Positions 36,345-44,845 of a stretch of 64,000 nt of DNA are shown in pieces. The notes beneath the pieces are model-generated. The model was not told where the DNA came from. It searched no databases and worked only from the letters and a program-made list of their open reading frames with translations. Numbering within the stretch: the stretch's first letter is position 1; each line of letters starts with the position of its first letter. The translations under genes were made by a program, and so were the position numbers. This stretch comes from JAGXLC01 sp964585385 (GTDB taxonomy: Bacteria; Bacteroidota; Bacteroidia; Bacteroidales; UBA12077). Where the stretch lies: the NCBI GenBank assembly GCA_964585385.1, contig CAZPDP010000001.1, forward strand, positions 62,001 to 126,000. The letters run 5' to 3'.

Positions 36345-37543
36345 GCTTTTCTCATTAAGGATTTAATTCTGTATCTGACAAGTATTACTATGCTGAAAAT
36401 GGGTTTAATTGGGCATAGGAAATGACACCAGGGTCTTGTGATTATGGCGGAAGCTATTATTACAAGGGCTGCAAGGATAAACACCCATTTAGATGCTGTA
36501 AATTGAAATATAGCTCCGTATACTTCATATTCTGAAAGGGTTGGGTTTTGAAAATAGACTGCAATAAGAAGAGCTGCCCACGCCAGGGTGCGCTGAAACC
36601 AAATCCAGAAACGTGGGTTAGGCAATTGAACAGTATTAGATTTTCCGAGCTTACCAAGAATTTCCTGTGTATTACCCAGCGGACATATACTGTGGCAATA
36701 GATGTTTTTCCCTGTTGTAAGAAGAATTAAAAAAACACCAAAAACTAAAAGATAGATGTATAATTCGTCTTGCCAGTCGGGCCAGTAACCAAGTAAAATA
36801 CTGCTTAACCTGGTGAGAGTGATAGGTTGATTATAAACAAATCCAATAAAGATGAGACCTAAGAATACTGTTATCCATTTAATGTGTGTTCTGTAAGGCA
36901 ATCTATTGATTCTTGCCAGCATACCAAAGACAAACAAAAGGGCTACTAAGCCTTCCCGGTATCCAATTGTTAATTTGCCGTTCACCACCTCTGCGTCCTG
37001 AAACATTCCATTTCTTTTACCCAACTTAACAGCTGATTTTTTTATTGCCTCATTAATTCCCATACAGGTTTTGGTGGCCCCTGAAATAGCATCGGGAAAT
37101 TTTTTGGGGGTAATTAACGCTTTGATGTTTTTGTTCTGGAAATCAGACAAATAGTTGTTTCTGCTTAATTTTTTATAGTAAGAAGGGGTCTCTTTGTGTC
37201 TGATAATGTGAATATCCGTAATCCTGTAGACTTGATTGAAGATGCTAATGCATTCGATTTTGCCTGCATAGCCTGTTCCTTCAGCTATTACCGCATAACT
37301 CTCCGACTGGCCTTGTTTACCTTTAAGGCTGAAAATTTCAGGATTAATTTTTTCAATAGTATAAGAGGAATCAGGATAAAGACTTTGAATAAATTCAGTT
37401 GTAGTTACTTCTGTTTTATTTTTTCCGGCAAAGCCTACTCCAATAAGAATAGCCACAGCGAATAGTGCCAAAATCCATTCTGCATTCTTCCTTACTTTTT
37501 GCTTTTTCCCTGCTTTTCTCTGTTGAATGTTAACAGTCTCCAT
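36341..37543 (-). CDS. RdhC/NosR-like FMN-binding membrane polyferredoxin
   Basis: 400 residues: an N-terminal TM helix (about 24-40), then a periplasmic FMN-binding domain (about 60-175) ending in DAISGATKT. In that motif flavin is attached covalently to a threonine in NosR/RnfG relatives. About five TM helices follow, with two CxxxCP motifs (CHSICPLG and CHFLCPIK) on cytoplasmic-side loops, as in NosR, NirI and RdhC. The proposed role is electron transfer across or along the membrane to the dehalogenase, or its maturation. It overlaps the anchor gene by 52 bp; no later in-frame start is convincing. Confidence 0.85.
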   Translation of the reverse strand: METVNIQQRKAGKKQKVRKNAEWILALFAVAILIGVGFAGKNKTEVTTTEFIQSLYPDSSYTIEKINPEIFSLKGKQGQSESYAVIAEGTGYAGKIECISIFNQVYRITDIHIIRHKETPSYYKKLSRNNYLSDFQNKNIKALITPKKFPDAISGATKTCMGINEAIKKSAVKLGKRNGMFQDAEVVNGKLTIGYREGLVALLFVFGMLARINRLPYRTHIKWITVFLGLIFIGFVYNQPITLTRLSSILLGYWPDWQDELYIYLLVFGVFLILLTTGKNIYCHSICPLGNTQEILGKLGKSNTVQLPNPRFWIWFQRTLAWAALLIAVYFQNPTLSEYEVYGAIFQFTASKWVFILAALVIIASAIITRPWCHFLCPIKPIFSIVILVRYRIKSLMRKA

Positions 37544-37812
37544 ATAAGTATTCCCAAGATAAAATTAACTACAATAAAGAATCCCAGAAAGTACAGACCG
37601 GCTGATACTTCTTTTTCACCAATAAGTGTGAATCCACCAGCTAGCGTTAATGACAGAAGTAAAAACCATATTGTAACCAGAGTCCACTTCCAGAAATTCA
37701 TTTTAAGTCCCAGATCTTTTACCCAGATTGTAGCACTGTAGAATATAAAAACATAAAGAGCACCCATGATAATCCAGAAAATTGGTTTTAGAAAGATTTC
37801 AAAAATTCCCAT
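37492..37812 (-). CDS. RdhB-like membrane anchor of the reductive dehalogenase
   Basis: 106 residues with three hydrophobic helices (about 8-28, 41-63 and 72-93) and a basic C-terminal tail. This is the size and topology of RdhB anchors, which hold the catalytic RdhA on the outer face of the cytoplasmic membrane. Sequence conservation in RdhB is low, so the call relies on topology and on position, 11 bp after the rdhA stop. It could instead be an unrelated PceC-linked membrane protein. Confidence 0.72.
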   Translation of the reverse strand: MGIFEIFLKPIFWIIMGALYVFIFYSATIWVKDLGLKMNFWKWTLVTIWFLLLSLTLAGGFTLIGEKEVSAGLYFLGFFIVVNFILGILIWRLLTFNREKQGKSKK

Positions 37813-37823
37813 ATCGTAAAGAT

Positions 37824-39299
37824 TTAAATATCAAACCATTCTTCAGTTTTGAGCCATTCCGGTGGTTTGCCGTATGTTGCATTTTTGCCGTCCGGTGGAG
37901 GGAGGTATTCTTGTGCACCGGGATACTCAAAAAAGTTTTTCTGCATGGAAAGCATGGCTGAGGAAAACGTCCCGGTTGGATCATAAGGATCGGCTTCTTT
38001 TGCAAAACGGTGTATCCAGTTGTTTTTCCTCGAATAGGGACATACAGCCAGACAAACCCTGCAGCCCCTTGCATGGCTTGTAGCAACGGAATTCCATATG
38101 GTAAAGCAGCTATCTTCATTAATTTTCCACCTTACGTATCCCCGAACGGGTTTTTCGGGTTCATCAGCCATACTGATCGAACCACTCGGACATTCTTCTG
38201 CGCAGATTTTACACTTTTTACAGAATTCTTTAATACCAGCATCAATGGGTTTGTCAGGTTTTAGAGGCATATCTGTACTTACTGCTGCTAATCTTGTGTT
38301 TGCACCAAGCTCCGGAGTTATCAGGATTCCGTTTCTGCCTTGCTCGCCTAATCCCGCGTCAATAGCCAGGGGAGGCATGGCTATATCATAATTTGTAGGA
38401 GGAACATGCGAACGTGCCGAATAACCAATATTTTTTAGAAAAACCTCAATCTTACCGGCAATGAAATTGAGTTTGGAATAAGCATCATAGGAAGTTCCAT
38501 AAGTTGGATTAGCAAATAAGCTGTCCCATTCATGGGGAATAGCAATCACTATGGCATATTTCCAGTGTTTGGGTTTACTAAAATTTGTTTTTCCAACACC
38601 TCTGAGATATCCCTGGTAGACCCAGTCATCCTTTATCTCTGTTATTCCAACCAAAGTAGCCCCGAAAGTATGAGATATTTTTTTTATTAACTCAGAACCA
38701 TGTTGTGATGATTTAAGCTTGTAAGGTTCAGTTTTTTTTCCCCGAAAATCTGATTTTTCGGGCGGGCCATCGGGTTCTGGAGGAAATGCACCAGGACCGC
38801 GAAAAGAGCTTGAATGAGCGGCCGACCAGGCATCTGCCAGCAAATATCTGTCTTTGTATTTCTTCCAGTTTTTCCTTTGTTGTCTGCCTCGTTTCAGGGC
38901 CTTTTCAAATTCTTTTAGTTTTTCCGGGTGTTCAGCGTAATAGCTTTTTAAAGGTTCAGGTAAATTGTTTACACCTTGACCCGGTTTCCACTTAGCGCTG
39001 GATTCTTTCCCCGGATACATCAACCGGTATAATTCTCCATTTCTTTTAAAGATGTTCTCCAGGTATTGAATTCTTCTGGTTTGTCCTTTTTTCTCATATG
39101 TTGGTTTGGCTACTGCAAAAGCTTTCCGGTTAAAGAACTGGTTTTTGCCATAAGCATTTTTTCCCCAGCCGGTGTAACTTTCTTTGCTTTTTCCTGAAAA
39201 ATAACCCGCAGTGGCTGCTCCGCCGACACTCAGAATAGTACCGGCTATTCCTCCGAGTTTGATAAAATCTCTGCGGGTATATTTAGTTTTTTTGCTCAT
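37824..39299 (-). CDS. rdhA: Reductive dehalogenase catalytic subunit (RdhA)
   Basis: 491 residues. It has a twin-arginine signal (YTRRDFIKLGG, RR at 9-10) with a hydrophobic h-region. The corrinoid/nitroreductase-like core follows, with the family block AGLGEQGRNGILITPELG (about 315-332) and STDMPL. Two [4Fe-4S] sites are present: C360-x2-C363-x2-C366-x3-C370-P, and C398-x14-C413-x2-C416-x3-C420-P. The family reductively removes halogen from organohalides using a base-off cobamide. The related cytosolic QueG lacks the Tat signal and a membrane anchor. Here the anchor and RdhC-like genes follow directly and a MarR gene is divergent. The substrate cannot be predicted. No corrinoid synthesis gene lies in the window. 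Confidence 0.9.
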   Translation of the reverse strand: MSKKTKYTRRDFIKLGGIAGTILSVGGAATAGYFSGKSKESYTGWGKNAYGKNQFFNRKAFAVAKPTYEKKGQTRRIQYLENIFKRNGELYRLMYPGKESSAKWKPGQGVNNLPEPLKSYYAEHPEKLKEFEKALKRGRQQRKNWKKYKDRYLLADAWSAAHSSSFRGPGAFPPEPDGPPEKSDFRGKKTEPYKLKSSQHGSELIKKISHTFGATLVGITEIKDDWVYQGYLRGVGKTNFSKPKHWKYAIVIAIPHEWDSLFANPTYGTSYDAYSKLNFIAGKIEVFLKNIGYSARSHVPPTNYDIAMPPLAIDAGLGEQGRNGILITPELGANTRLAAVSTDMPLKPDKPIDAGIKEFCKKCKICAEECPSGSISMADEPEKPVRGYVRWKINEDSCFTIWNSVATSHARGCRVCLAVCPYSRKNNWIHRFAKEADPYDPTGTFSSAMLSMQKNFFEYPGAQEYLPPPDGKNATYGKPPEWLKTEEWFDI

Positions 39300-39382
39300 G
39301 GTGAAATAATTTTATGATTTTACGAAAATACTGAATTGTTAGTTACAAATGAAACTACCAGGTGTAAAAATTTCATACTTCA

Positions 39383-39397
39383 TTCAAATTATTTGAA
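39383..39397. promoter_or_regulatory. 15-bp perfect palindrome, candidate MarR operator
   Basis: TTCAAAT-T-ATTTGAA lies in the 161-bp gap between rdhA and the divergent marR gene, 64 bp from marR and 84 bp from rdhA. Size and position fit a MarR-family operator controlling both directions. It is AT-rich, so it needs binding data. Confidence 0.5.
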
Positions 39398-39427
39398 AAT
39401 TAGATGAATTAAATGGACCGGAATTGA

Positions 39428-39435
39428 TATATTTG
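39428..39435 (+). promoter_or_regulatory. Candidate -7 box of the marR gene
   Basis: TATATTTG (TAnnTTTG) ends 25 bp before the ATG at 39461. The palindrome at 39383-39397 lies just upstream of where its -33 region would be. Confidence 0.5.
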
Positions 39436-39460
39436 CTGTAATTTAAAATTATTCCAAACA

Positions 39461-39910
39461 ATGAAATATTCTTTCCAGCAATCCTTAGGAAGACTGACAC
39501 AGCAAGTATCAAAAGGCTTAGGACAGGTGTTGGATATGAAATTTAAGAATGCAGGTTATACAATTAATTCTTACCAGTGGACAGTTATCTCCTATTTAAA
39601 TTATAATAACTTCTCATCACAAAAGAATATCAGTCAGTTTTTGGGTGTCAATAAGGTAATGACAAAAAGAATCATTGATCAATTGGAAGAAAACAAATAT
39701 GTAAAAAGGGAACCCTCACAGAGTGATAAACGATATAACCGCATCGAACTCACCAAAAAGGGACAGAAGTTATATCATGAGCTTACTCCATTTGCAGAAG
39801 AAACACTACAAGAAGCATACAAGAATCTTGATACTCAGGAAATCAAAAATTGCCTGACTACTTTGAATAAAATTACAAAGACCCTGGAGAGTCTTAGAAA
39901 GGAAGAATAA
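39461..39910 (+). CDS. MarR-family transcriptional regulator, divergent from rdhA
   Basis: 149 residues. An N-terminal dimerisation helix is followed by a winged helix-turn-helix (about residues 38-105), with recognition-helix region SQFLGVNKVMTKRIIDQLEEN. The MarR wing signature PSQSDKRYNRIELTKKG and C-terminal dimer helices complete it. It is transcribed away from the dehalogenase operon across a shared 161-bp intergenic region. MarR-type regulators control some rdhA genes in Dehalococcoides, so it is a natural candidate repressor sensing an organohalide. The ligand is unknown. Confidence 0.88.
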   Translation: MKYSFQQSLGRLTQQVSKGLGQVLDMKFKNAGYTINSYQWTVISYLNYNNFSSQKNISQFLGVNKVMTKRIIDQLEENKYVKREPSQSDKRYNRIELTKKGQKLYHELTPFAEETLQEAYKNLDTQEIKNCLTTLNKITKTLESLRKEE

Positions 39911-40049
39911 ATTTCAGGGTTTTTCAACCGATAAAATAAGAATGCATTTGTATCTATTCTCTATTTGACTTATTCTTAGTTGTTTAATTTATTTTTTTAT
40001 TTTTTTATGTTGATAATCAATAGTCTGAGCTCTATTGATAAATATTCAA

Positions 40050-40079
40050 TTGCTAAATTTCTGTTAAATTTTAATTTTG
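40050..40079 (+). promoter_or_regulatory. Promoter of dnaX
   Basis: TTG (40050-40052) and TAATTTTG (40072-40079) are separated by 19 nt, ending 25 bp before the start at 40105. This is a clean Bacteroidota promoter. Confidence 0.7.
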
Positions 40080-40104
40080 TAGAAGCAAAATCAGAAATGA
40101 AAAG

Positions 40105-41826
40105 ATGAAAAATTTTATAGTATCGGCCCGTAAGTACAGACCTTCTACATTTGATACAGTTATTGGACAAGGTTCAACAACGAAAACATTAAAAAATGCA
40201 ATAAAAAACAATCACCTTGCACAGGCCTATTTATTTTGTGGGCCCAGGGGTGTTGGGAAGACGACAATTGCAAGAATATTTGCCAAAACCATCAACTGTG
40301 AAAACCTGAATGAAAACCTGGAACCCTGCAACGAATGTGAATCATGCAAGGCATTTAACAGTCATCGATCGACAAATATTCATGAATTAGATGCAGCCTC
40401 AAACAATACCGTAGACAACATTCGGAGTTTGATTGAACAGGTAAGAATTCCGCCCCAGGTTGGCCAATACAGCATATATATTATCGATGAGGTCCACATG
40501 TTATCTGCCTCTGCTTTTAATGCGTTCCTGAAAACACTCGAAGAACCACCGGCTCATGCTATTTTTATACTGGCTACCACCGAAAAACATAAGATAATCC
40601 CAACCATTCTCTCTCGTTGTCAGATATTTGACTTCAACCGGATAAAGGTTGATGAAATTGTAGCTTACCTGGAAGATATTTCAGAAAAAGAAAATGTGGA
40701 ATATGAAAAGGATGCCCTGACAATAATTGCCCAAAAAGCCGATGGGGCTATGCGTGATGCCCTGTCTATTTATGACCAGGTTGTTAGTTTTAGCGGCAAT
40801 AATATAACCTACCAGCAGGTTATCGAAAACCTAAATGTCCTTGATTACGACTATTATTTCAGACTCACTGATGCTTTTATGAACGGCGATCATTCTGAAG
40901 CCCTGCTTATTTTTAATGAAATTCTAGATAAGGGTTTTGACGCTCATCAGTTTATAAACAGCCTGAGCAAGCACCTGAGGAATCTATTGGTTTGCAAAGA
41001 TTCTCAGACTATTGAATTGCTTGAGGTAGGAGCAGGAATAAAAGAAAGGTATAAAGTGCAATCTGAGCAAACGGATTTGAACTTTTTAATCAAGGCCCTG
41101 AATACCACGAATCAGTATGACGTGTCTTATAAAACCAGTATGAATCAAAGGCTTCATATTGAACTGGCCCTTATTGATTTGTGTAACCTGGAATCTTCAA
41201 AAAAAAAAGATGATGAAGAGCAGGGAGGGGTAAAAGCACCTGAAAGTAAGGATGATAAAAGATATGGTAAAAAAGAAATCAGAACAGGACAAAAGCCTCA
41301 AGAAGGAGAATCCACCCCGGAAAAAAAGACCGTTGACGCACCTTCTACTTTTTCCATAAATGGTGCTTTGAAAGGGAAAAGCAAGATGAAAACAGGTGCT
41401 TCCGAGAAAAAGGAGGAGAGTAATACTCCTAAAACTGCAGAGAAGCTTGGAGATAATAAGTTTACACAGGACGAACTGCAGGAAGCCTGGGAAAATTTTG
41501 TTGATACTCTTAACGACAAACCCCGCTTATATCATATGTTATCCTCCAGGGAACCCGAGTTAAAAGAAAATTTTAATATATACCTTAAACTGGATAATCC
41601 CCTGCAAAAAGAAACTTTGGGAGAAATATTGGGAGAGTTATTAACAACCCTCAGAAATGAGCTGAATAACGGGAAGATAACCCTGGAAACTGAAATTGTA
41701 GAGGAAAAAGAAGAGGAAAACAACAACAAGTTATACACCATGGAAGATAAGTTTAATTACCTGGCTCAGAAAAACAAAGTTTTGCAAAAACTCAAGAAGG
41801 ATTTTGACCTGGATTTTGATTATTAA
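40105..41826 (+). CDS. dnaX: DNA polymerase III subunit gamma/tau
   Basis: 573 residues: an AAA+ clamp-loader ATPase with Walker A GPRGVGKT (46-53), a zinc module with C65, C75, C78 and C81, Walker B IYIIDEVHML and sensor-1 region FILATTEKHK. Domain III runs to about residue 365. After this comes a lysine/glutamate-rich linker and a tau-specific C-terminal domain (about 460-573). At the boundary lies a run of ten adenines (41199-41208). Slippage there would end translation within a few codons and give a gamma-like form of about 369-375 residues. It is preceded by a good promoter. Confidence 0.95.
   Translation: MKNFIVSARKYRPSTFDTVIGQGSTTKTLKNAIKNNHLAQAYLFCGPRGVGKTTIARIFAKTINCENLNENLEPCNECESCKAFNSHRSTNIHELDAASNNTVDNIRSLIEQVRIPPQVGQYSIYIIDEVHMLSASAFNAFLKTLEEPPAHAIFILATTEKHKIIPTILSRCQIFDFNRIKVDEIVAYLEDISEKENVEYEKDALTIIAQKADGAMRDALSIYDQVVSFSGNNITYQQVIENLNVLDYDYYFRLTDAFMNGDHSEALLIFNEILDKGFDAHQFINSLSKHLRNLLVCKDSQTIELLEVGAGIKERYKVQSEQTDLNFLIKALNTTNQYDVSYKTSMNQRLHIELALIDLCNLESSKKKDDEEQGGVKAPESKDDKRYGKKEIRTGQKPQEGESTPEKKTVDAPSTFSINGALKGKSKMKTGASEKKEESNTPKTAEKLGDNKFTQDELQEAWENFVDTLNDKPRLYHMLSSREPELKENFNIYLKLDNPLQKETLGEILGELLTTLRNELNNGKITLETEIVEEKEEENNNKLYTMEDKFNYLAQKNKVLQKLKKDFDLDFDY
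41199..41208 (+). other. A10 slippage-type run inside dnaX
   Basis: The codons TCA AAA AAA AAA GAT contain ten consecutive A. Adding one A gives S-K-K-K-R then TGA; losing one gives a frame closing at a TAA after G375. Thermus thermophilus makes gamma from an A9 run in dnaX by transcriptional slippage. Confidence 0.6.
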
Positions 41827-41950
41827 TTAAACGAAAATAATTATCATAAGTCTGATATGACGAAAAAACTTTCTTTATGATATAGGACATATATATTTCA
41901 AACATTAATATTTAAGTTTACATACCAACGAAATTTTAAAATTTATAATT

Positions 41951-42970
41951 ATGAAAAATATGGATTGGAGTAATTTACCTTTTGGGCTTCATGAAACAGA
42001 TTACAACATAAGATGCCATTATCGCAATGGTGAATGGGGAGAGCTCGAAATTTCCTCTTCTCAATACCTGGACATTCATATGTCTGCCACAGCTTTACAT
42101 TATGGTCAGCAGGCATTTGAAGGTATGAAGGCTTACCGGGGCAAAGATGATGAAATAAGAATTTTCCGGTGGAAAGAAAATTTTAAGCGCATGCAAAATT
42201 CTGCGCATGGAATTTTAATGGAGCCCGTTCCCGAAGAAGTTTTTAAAAATGCCATTATTAAAGCTGTAAAGCTTAATGAAAAATATCTTCCCCCTCATGG
42301 TACGGGAGCAGCATTGTATATTCGTCCTCTGCTTTTTGGTTCGGGAGCGGAAATTGGGGTTAAACCCGCGAAGGAATATACATTTGTTGTTTTTGTAACT
42401 CCCGTAGGACCTTATTTTAAAGAAGGATTTAATCCCATTAAGATAGCCATTGTCAGAGATACCGATCGTACAGCTCCACAGGGAACCGGGATGTATAAAG
42501 TGGGTGGTAATTATGCGGCCAGCCTTCAGGGAATTAAAAAAACCAAAGATGCAGGATACGCGCAGCCTTTATACCTGGATGCAAAAGAAAAGAAGTATAT
42601 TGACGAAATAGGCGCGGCCAACTTCTTTGGTATAAAAGACAACACCTACATTACACCTAAGTCTGATTCTATTTTACCTTCGATAACCAACAAAAGCATT
42701 ATGGAAATGGCTCCGGATATGGGATTAAAAGTTGAGCGGCGTCCGGTGCCTGTTGAAGAACTGGAGACATTTGAAGAAGTTGGGGCTTGTGGAACTGCAG
42801 CAATCATAGCACCAATCGGTGAAATTGCAGATCTGGATGAAGGAAAAACCTATACCTACAGTAAAGACGGGAAACCCGGGCCAATATCAACTAAGATTTA
42901 TAATAAGTTGTTAGGTATACAATTTGGAGATGAAGAAGATCCCTACAATTGGGTTGAAATCATTGAATAA
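41951..42970 (+). CDS. ilvE: Branched-chain amino acid aminotransferase
   Basis: 339 residues, PLP fold type IV, eukaryote-like BCAT subgroup. Visible motifs are ALHYGQQAFEGMKAYRG, IRPLLFGSGAEIGV and the PLP lysine in GTGMYKVGGNYAASLQ (K183), then EIGAANFFGIKD and EEVGACGTAAIIAPIG. It reversibly transfers the amino group between branched-chain amino acids and 2-oxoglutarate, in the last step of Leu/Ile/Val synthesis. It is a lone gene convergent with the ClC gene. No other ilv/leu gene is near. Confidence 0.94.
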   Translation: MKNMDWSNLPFGLHETDYNIRCHYRNGEWGELEISSSQYLDIHMSATALHYGQQAFEGMKAYRGKDDEIRIFRWKENFKRMQNSAHGILMEPVPEEVFKNAIIKAVKLNEKYLPPHGTGAALYIRPLLFGSGAEIGVKPAKEYTFVVFVTPVGPYFKEGFNPIKIAIVRDTDRTAPQGTGMYKVGGNYAASLQGIKKTKDAGYAQPLYLDAKEKKYIDEIGAANFFGIKDNTYITPKSDSILPSITNKSIMEMAPDMGLKVERRPVPVEELETFEEVGACGTAAIIAPIGEIADLDEGKTYTYSKDGKPGPISTKIYNKLLGIQFGDEEDPYNWVEIIE

Positions 42971-42996
42971 AAAACAGAAACATTTTTTAGTTGGTT

Positions 42997-44772
42997 TTAC
43001 TCTTCTGAGAATGAGCGGAGTAGCCTTCTGTAAGCTGAAAATACATTCGCACGTGAAACAAATCCCAGGTATCTGCCATTGTCTAAAACAGGCAGATTAT
43101 AGTGTTTGGTTGTCTGGAATTTTTGGGCCACTTCTTCCATTGACTCATCCGGTTGAACAATTGGGCTGGGCATATACATTAATTCTGAAACAAACACTTT
43201 ATCGTATTGCTCCCTGTCAAACATTATATGCCTGATGTCATTTATAAATATTATTCCTTTTAGATTCATATCATTATCCACAACAGGCACTATGTTTCTT
43301 TCAGATTTTGCTATCACGTTGACTAATTCCCCCAATGTTGCATCATCATGGATGGTCTTGAAATTTGTCTCAATCAGACTTCGGACTTTCATGATTGATA
43401 AAACCACCTTGTCTTTATCATGAGTAAACAATTCTCCTCTTCGGCCTAACTGGTAGGTATACACTGAATATCTTTCGAATATCCTGATAATGGCATAAGA
43501 AATGGTTGCAGTAATCATTAATGGGAAGAACAAGGCGTAGCCTCCGGTGATTTCAGCAATAAGAAACATACCTGTTAGCGGGGCATGTAAAACTCCGGCA
43601 ATTAAACCACCCATTCCAGCTAGGGCGAAGTGGTTTTCGGGAAGATCTCCAATTCCAATATAGTTCATTAATTTTGCGAAAAACAATCCGCTGTTTACAC
43701 CCATAAAAAGAGTTGGGGCAAATATTCCTCCAATTCCCCCGCTACCAAAAGTAATTGAAGTGGCTATAACTTTTAACAATATAATTACTATGAAAAAGAG
43801 GAAGACGAATATCACATTGTCTTTTAATCCATAAAAAAGACTTTGGGAGAATAAATAATCGAAATTACCATGAAGGCTGGCGTTTATAGATTCATAACCT
43901 TCGCCGTATAATGCAGGGAAAAGGAAAATGAGTAAGCCCAGTGCTGCACTTCCGATTAGCCATCTGGTATACATGTTCTTAAAAACGTCAAAGACTTCTT
44001 CCACTTTTTTGTACATCCGTGTAAAATAGACGGAAACAAGCCCGGTAAACACACCAAGTAATATATAAAAGGGTACCTGGTTTATTATAAAACTTTTTTG
44101 AATTTCAGCAGGATACAAAACATCCATTCCCAGGAAAAGATAGGAGGTAAGCGCCCCTGTTAGTGAGGCCAGTAGCAACGGAATTAACGATGACATGGTC
44201 AGGTCAATCATAAGAACTTCCAGAACGAATACAATTCCGGCTATGGGCGCCTTAAAGATTGCTGACATAGCACCTGCACTTGCGCAAGCAAGCATTAACA
44301 ATACTTGTCTGTAGTTTAACCTGAAAAAACGACCGATGTTGGAGCCCCAGGCCGCTCCTGTAGCTACAGTGGGTCCCTCTAATCCTACCGAACCTCCAAA
44401 ACCCACAGTAAGGGCACTGGTAACGATGGAAGAGAACATGTTGTGCGGTTGAATTTTTCCTTCATTTTTGGATATAGCAGCAAGGGTAAGAGGAATACCG
44501 TGGCCAACCTGTTTTTTTAGTACTTTCTTCATAAACAGAAGAGAACCGAAAATTCCAACAGCAGGTAGCACAAAATAAAGGTAATTCTGATACTGGTTGA
44601 CAAAACCGCTTGTAATAAGTTCTTTGATTAAATGGACTGCGTTCTTGATAATGACGGCAGCCACACCAGATGTGAAGCCAACCAGCACAGCCAGGATATA
44701 TAAAAATTGGCGGTCACTAATATGCCTTTTTCTCCAGATTAATATTCTTCCTAGTTGTGTCGGTCTTTTCAT
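42997..44772 (-). CDS. ClC-type chloride channel/antiporter with CBS pair
   Basis: 591 residues. The ClC membrane core covers about residues 20-440 and carries the selectivity-filter motifs GHGIPLTL, GGSVGLEGP (gating glutamate E132) and GGIGGIFAPTLFMG. The gating glutamate suggests a proton-coupled exchanger or a voltage-sensitive channel. It is followed by two CBS domains (about 455-585; PIVQPDESMEEVAQKF and YNLPVLDNGRYLGFVSR), which usually bind adenine nucleotides. A role in halide/chloride homeostasis or acid resistance is likely. It lies about 4 kb from the reductive dehalogenase operon, but separate promoters and the intervening genes make a link speculative. Confidence 0.93.
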   Translation of the reverse strand: MKRPTQLGRILIWRKRHISDRQFLYILAVLVGFTSGVAAVIIKNAVHLIKELITSGFVNQYQNYLYFVLPAVGIFGSLLFMKKVLKKQVGHGIPLTLAAISKNEGKIQPHNMFSSIVTSALTVGFGGSVGLEGPTVATGAAWGSNIGRFFRLNYRQVLLMLACASAGAMSAIFKAPIAGIVFVLEVLMIDLTMSSLIPLLLASLTGALTSYLFLGMDVLYPAEIQKSFIINQVPFYILLGVFTGLVSVYFTRMYKKVEEVFDVFKNMYTRWLIGSAALGLLIFLFPALYGEGYESINASLHGNFDYLFSQSLFYGLKDNVIFVFLFFIVIILLKVIATSITFGSGGIGGIFAPTLFMGVNSGLFFAKLMNYIGIGDLPENHFALAGMGGLIAGVLHAPLTGMFLIAEITGGYALFFPLMITATISYAIIRIFERYSVYTYQLGRRGELFTHDKDKVVLSIMKVRSLIETNFKTIHDDATLGELVNVIAKSERNIVPVVDNDMNLKGIIFINDIRHIMFDREQYDKVFVSELMYMPSPIVQPDESMEEVAQKFQTTKHYNLPVLDNGRYLGFVSRANVFSAYRRLLRSFSEE

Positions 44773-44845
44773 AATGACCGCAAAAATAATATTTCTTTCG
44801 GGATATGCATGTATTTTCTGAAAAAAAACAGGGTGACACTAATTA

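Noticed and set aside
37824..39299. Epoxyqueuosine reductase (QueG) as an alternative identity
   Set aside because: QueG is cytosolic; this protein has a Tat signal, an adjacent three-helix anchor and an RdhC-like partner.
42997..44772. ClC gene as a chloride-export partner of the dehalogenase
   Set aside because: Proximity is suggestive, but dnaX, ilvE and marR lie between and there is no shared regulation visible, so I do not claim a link.
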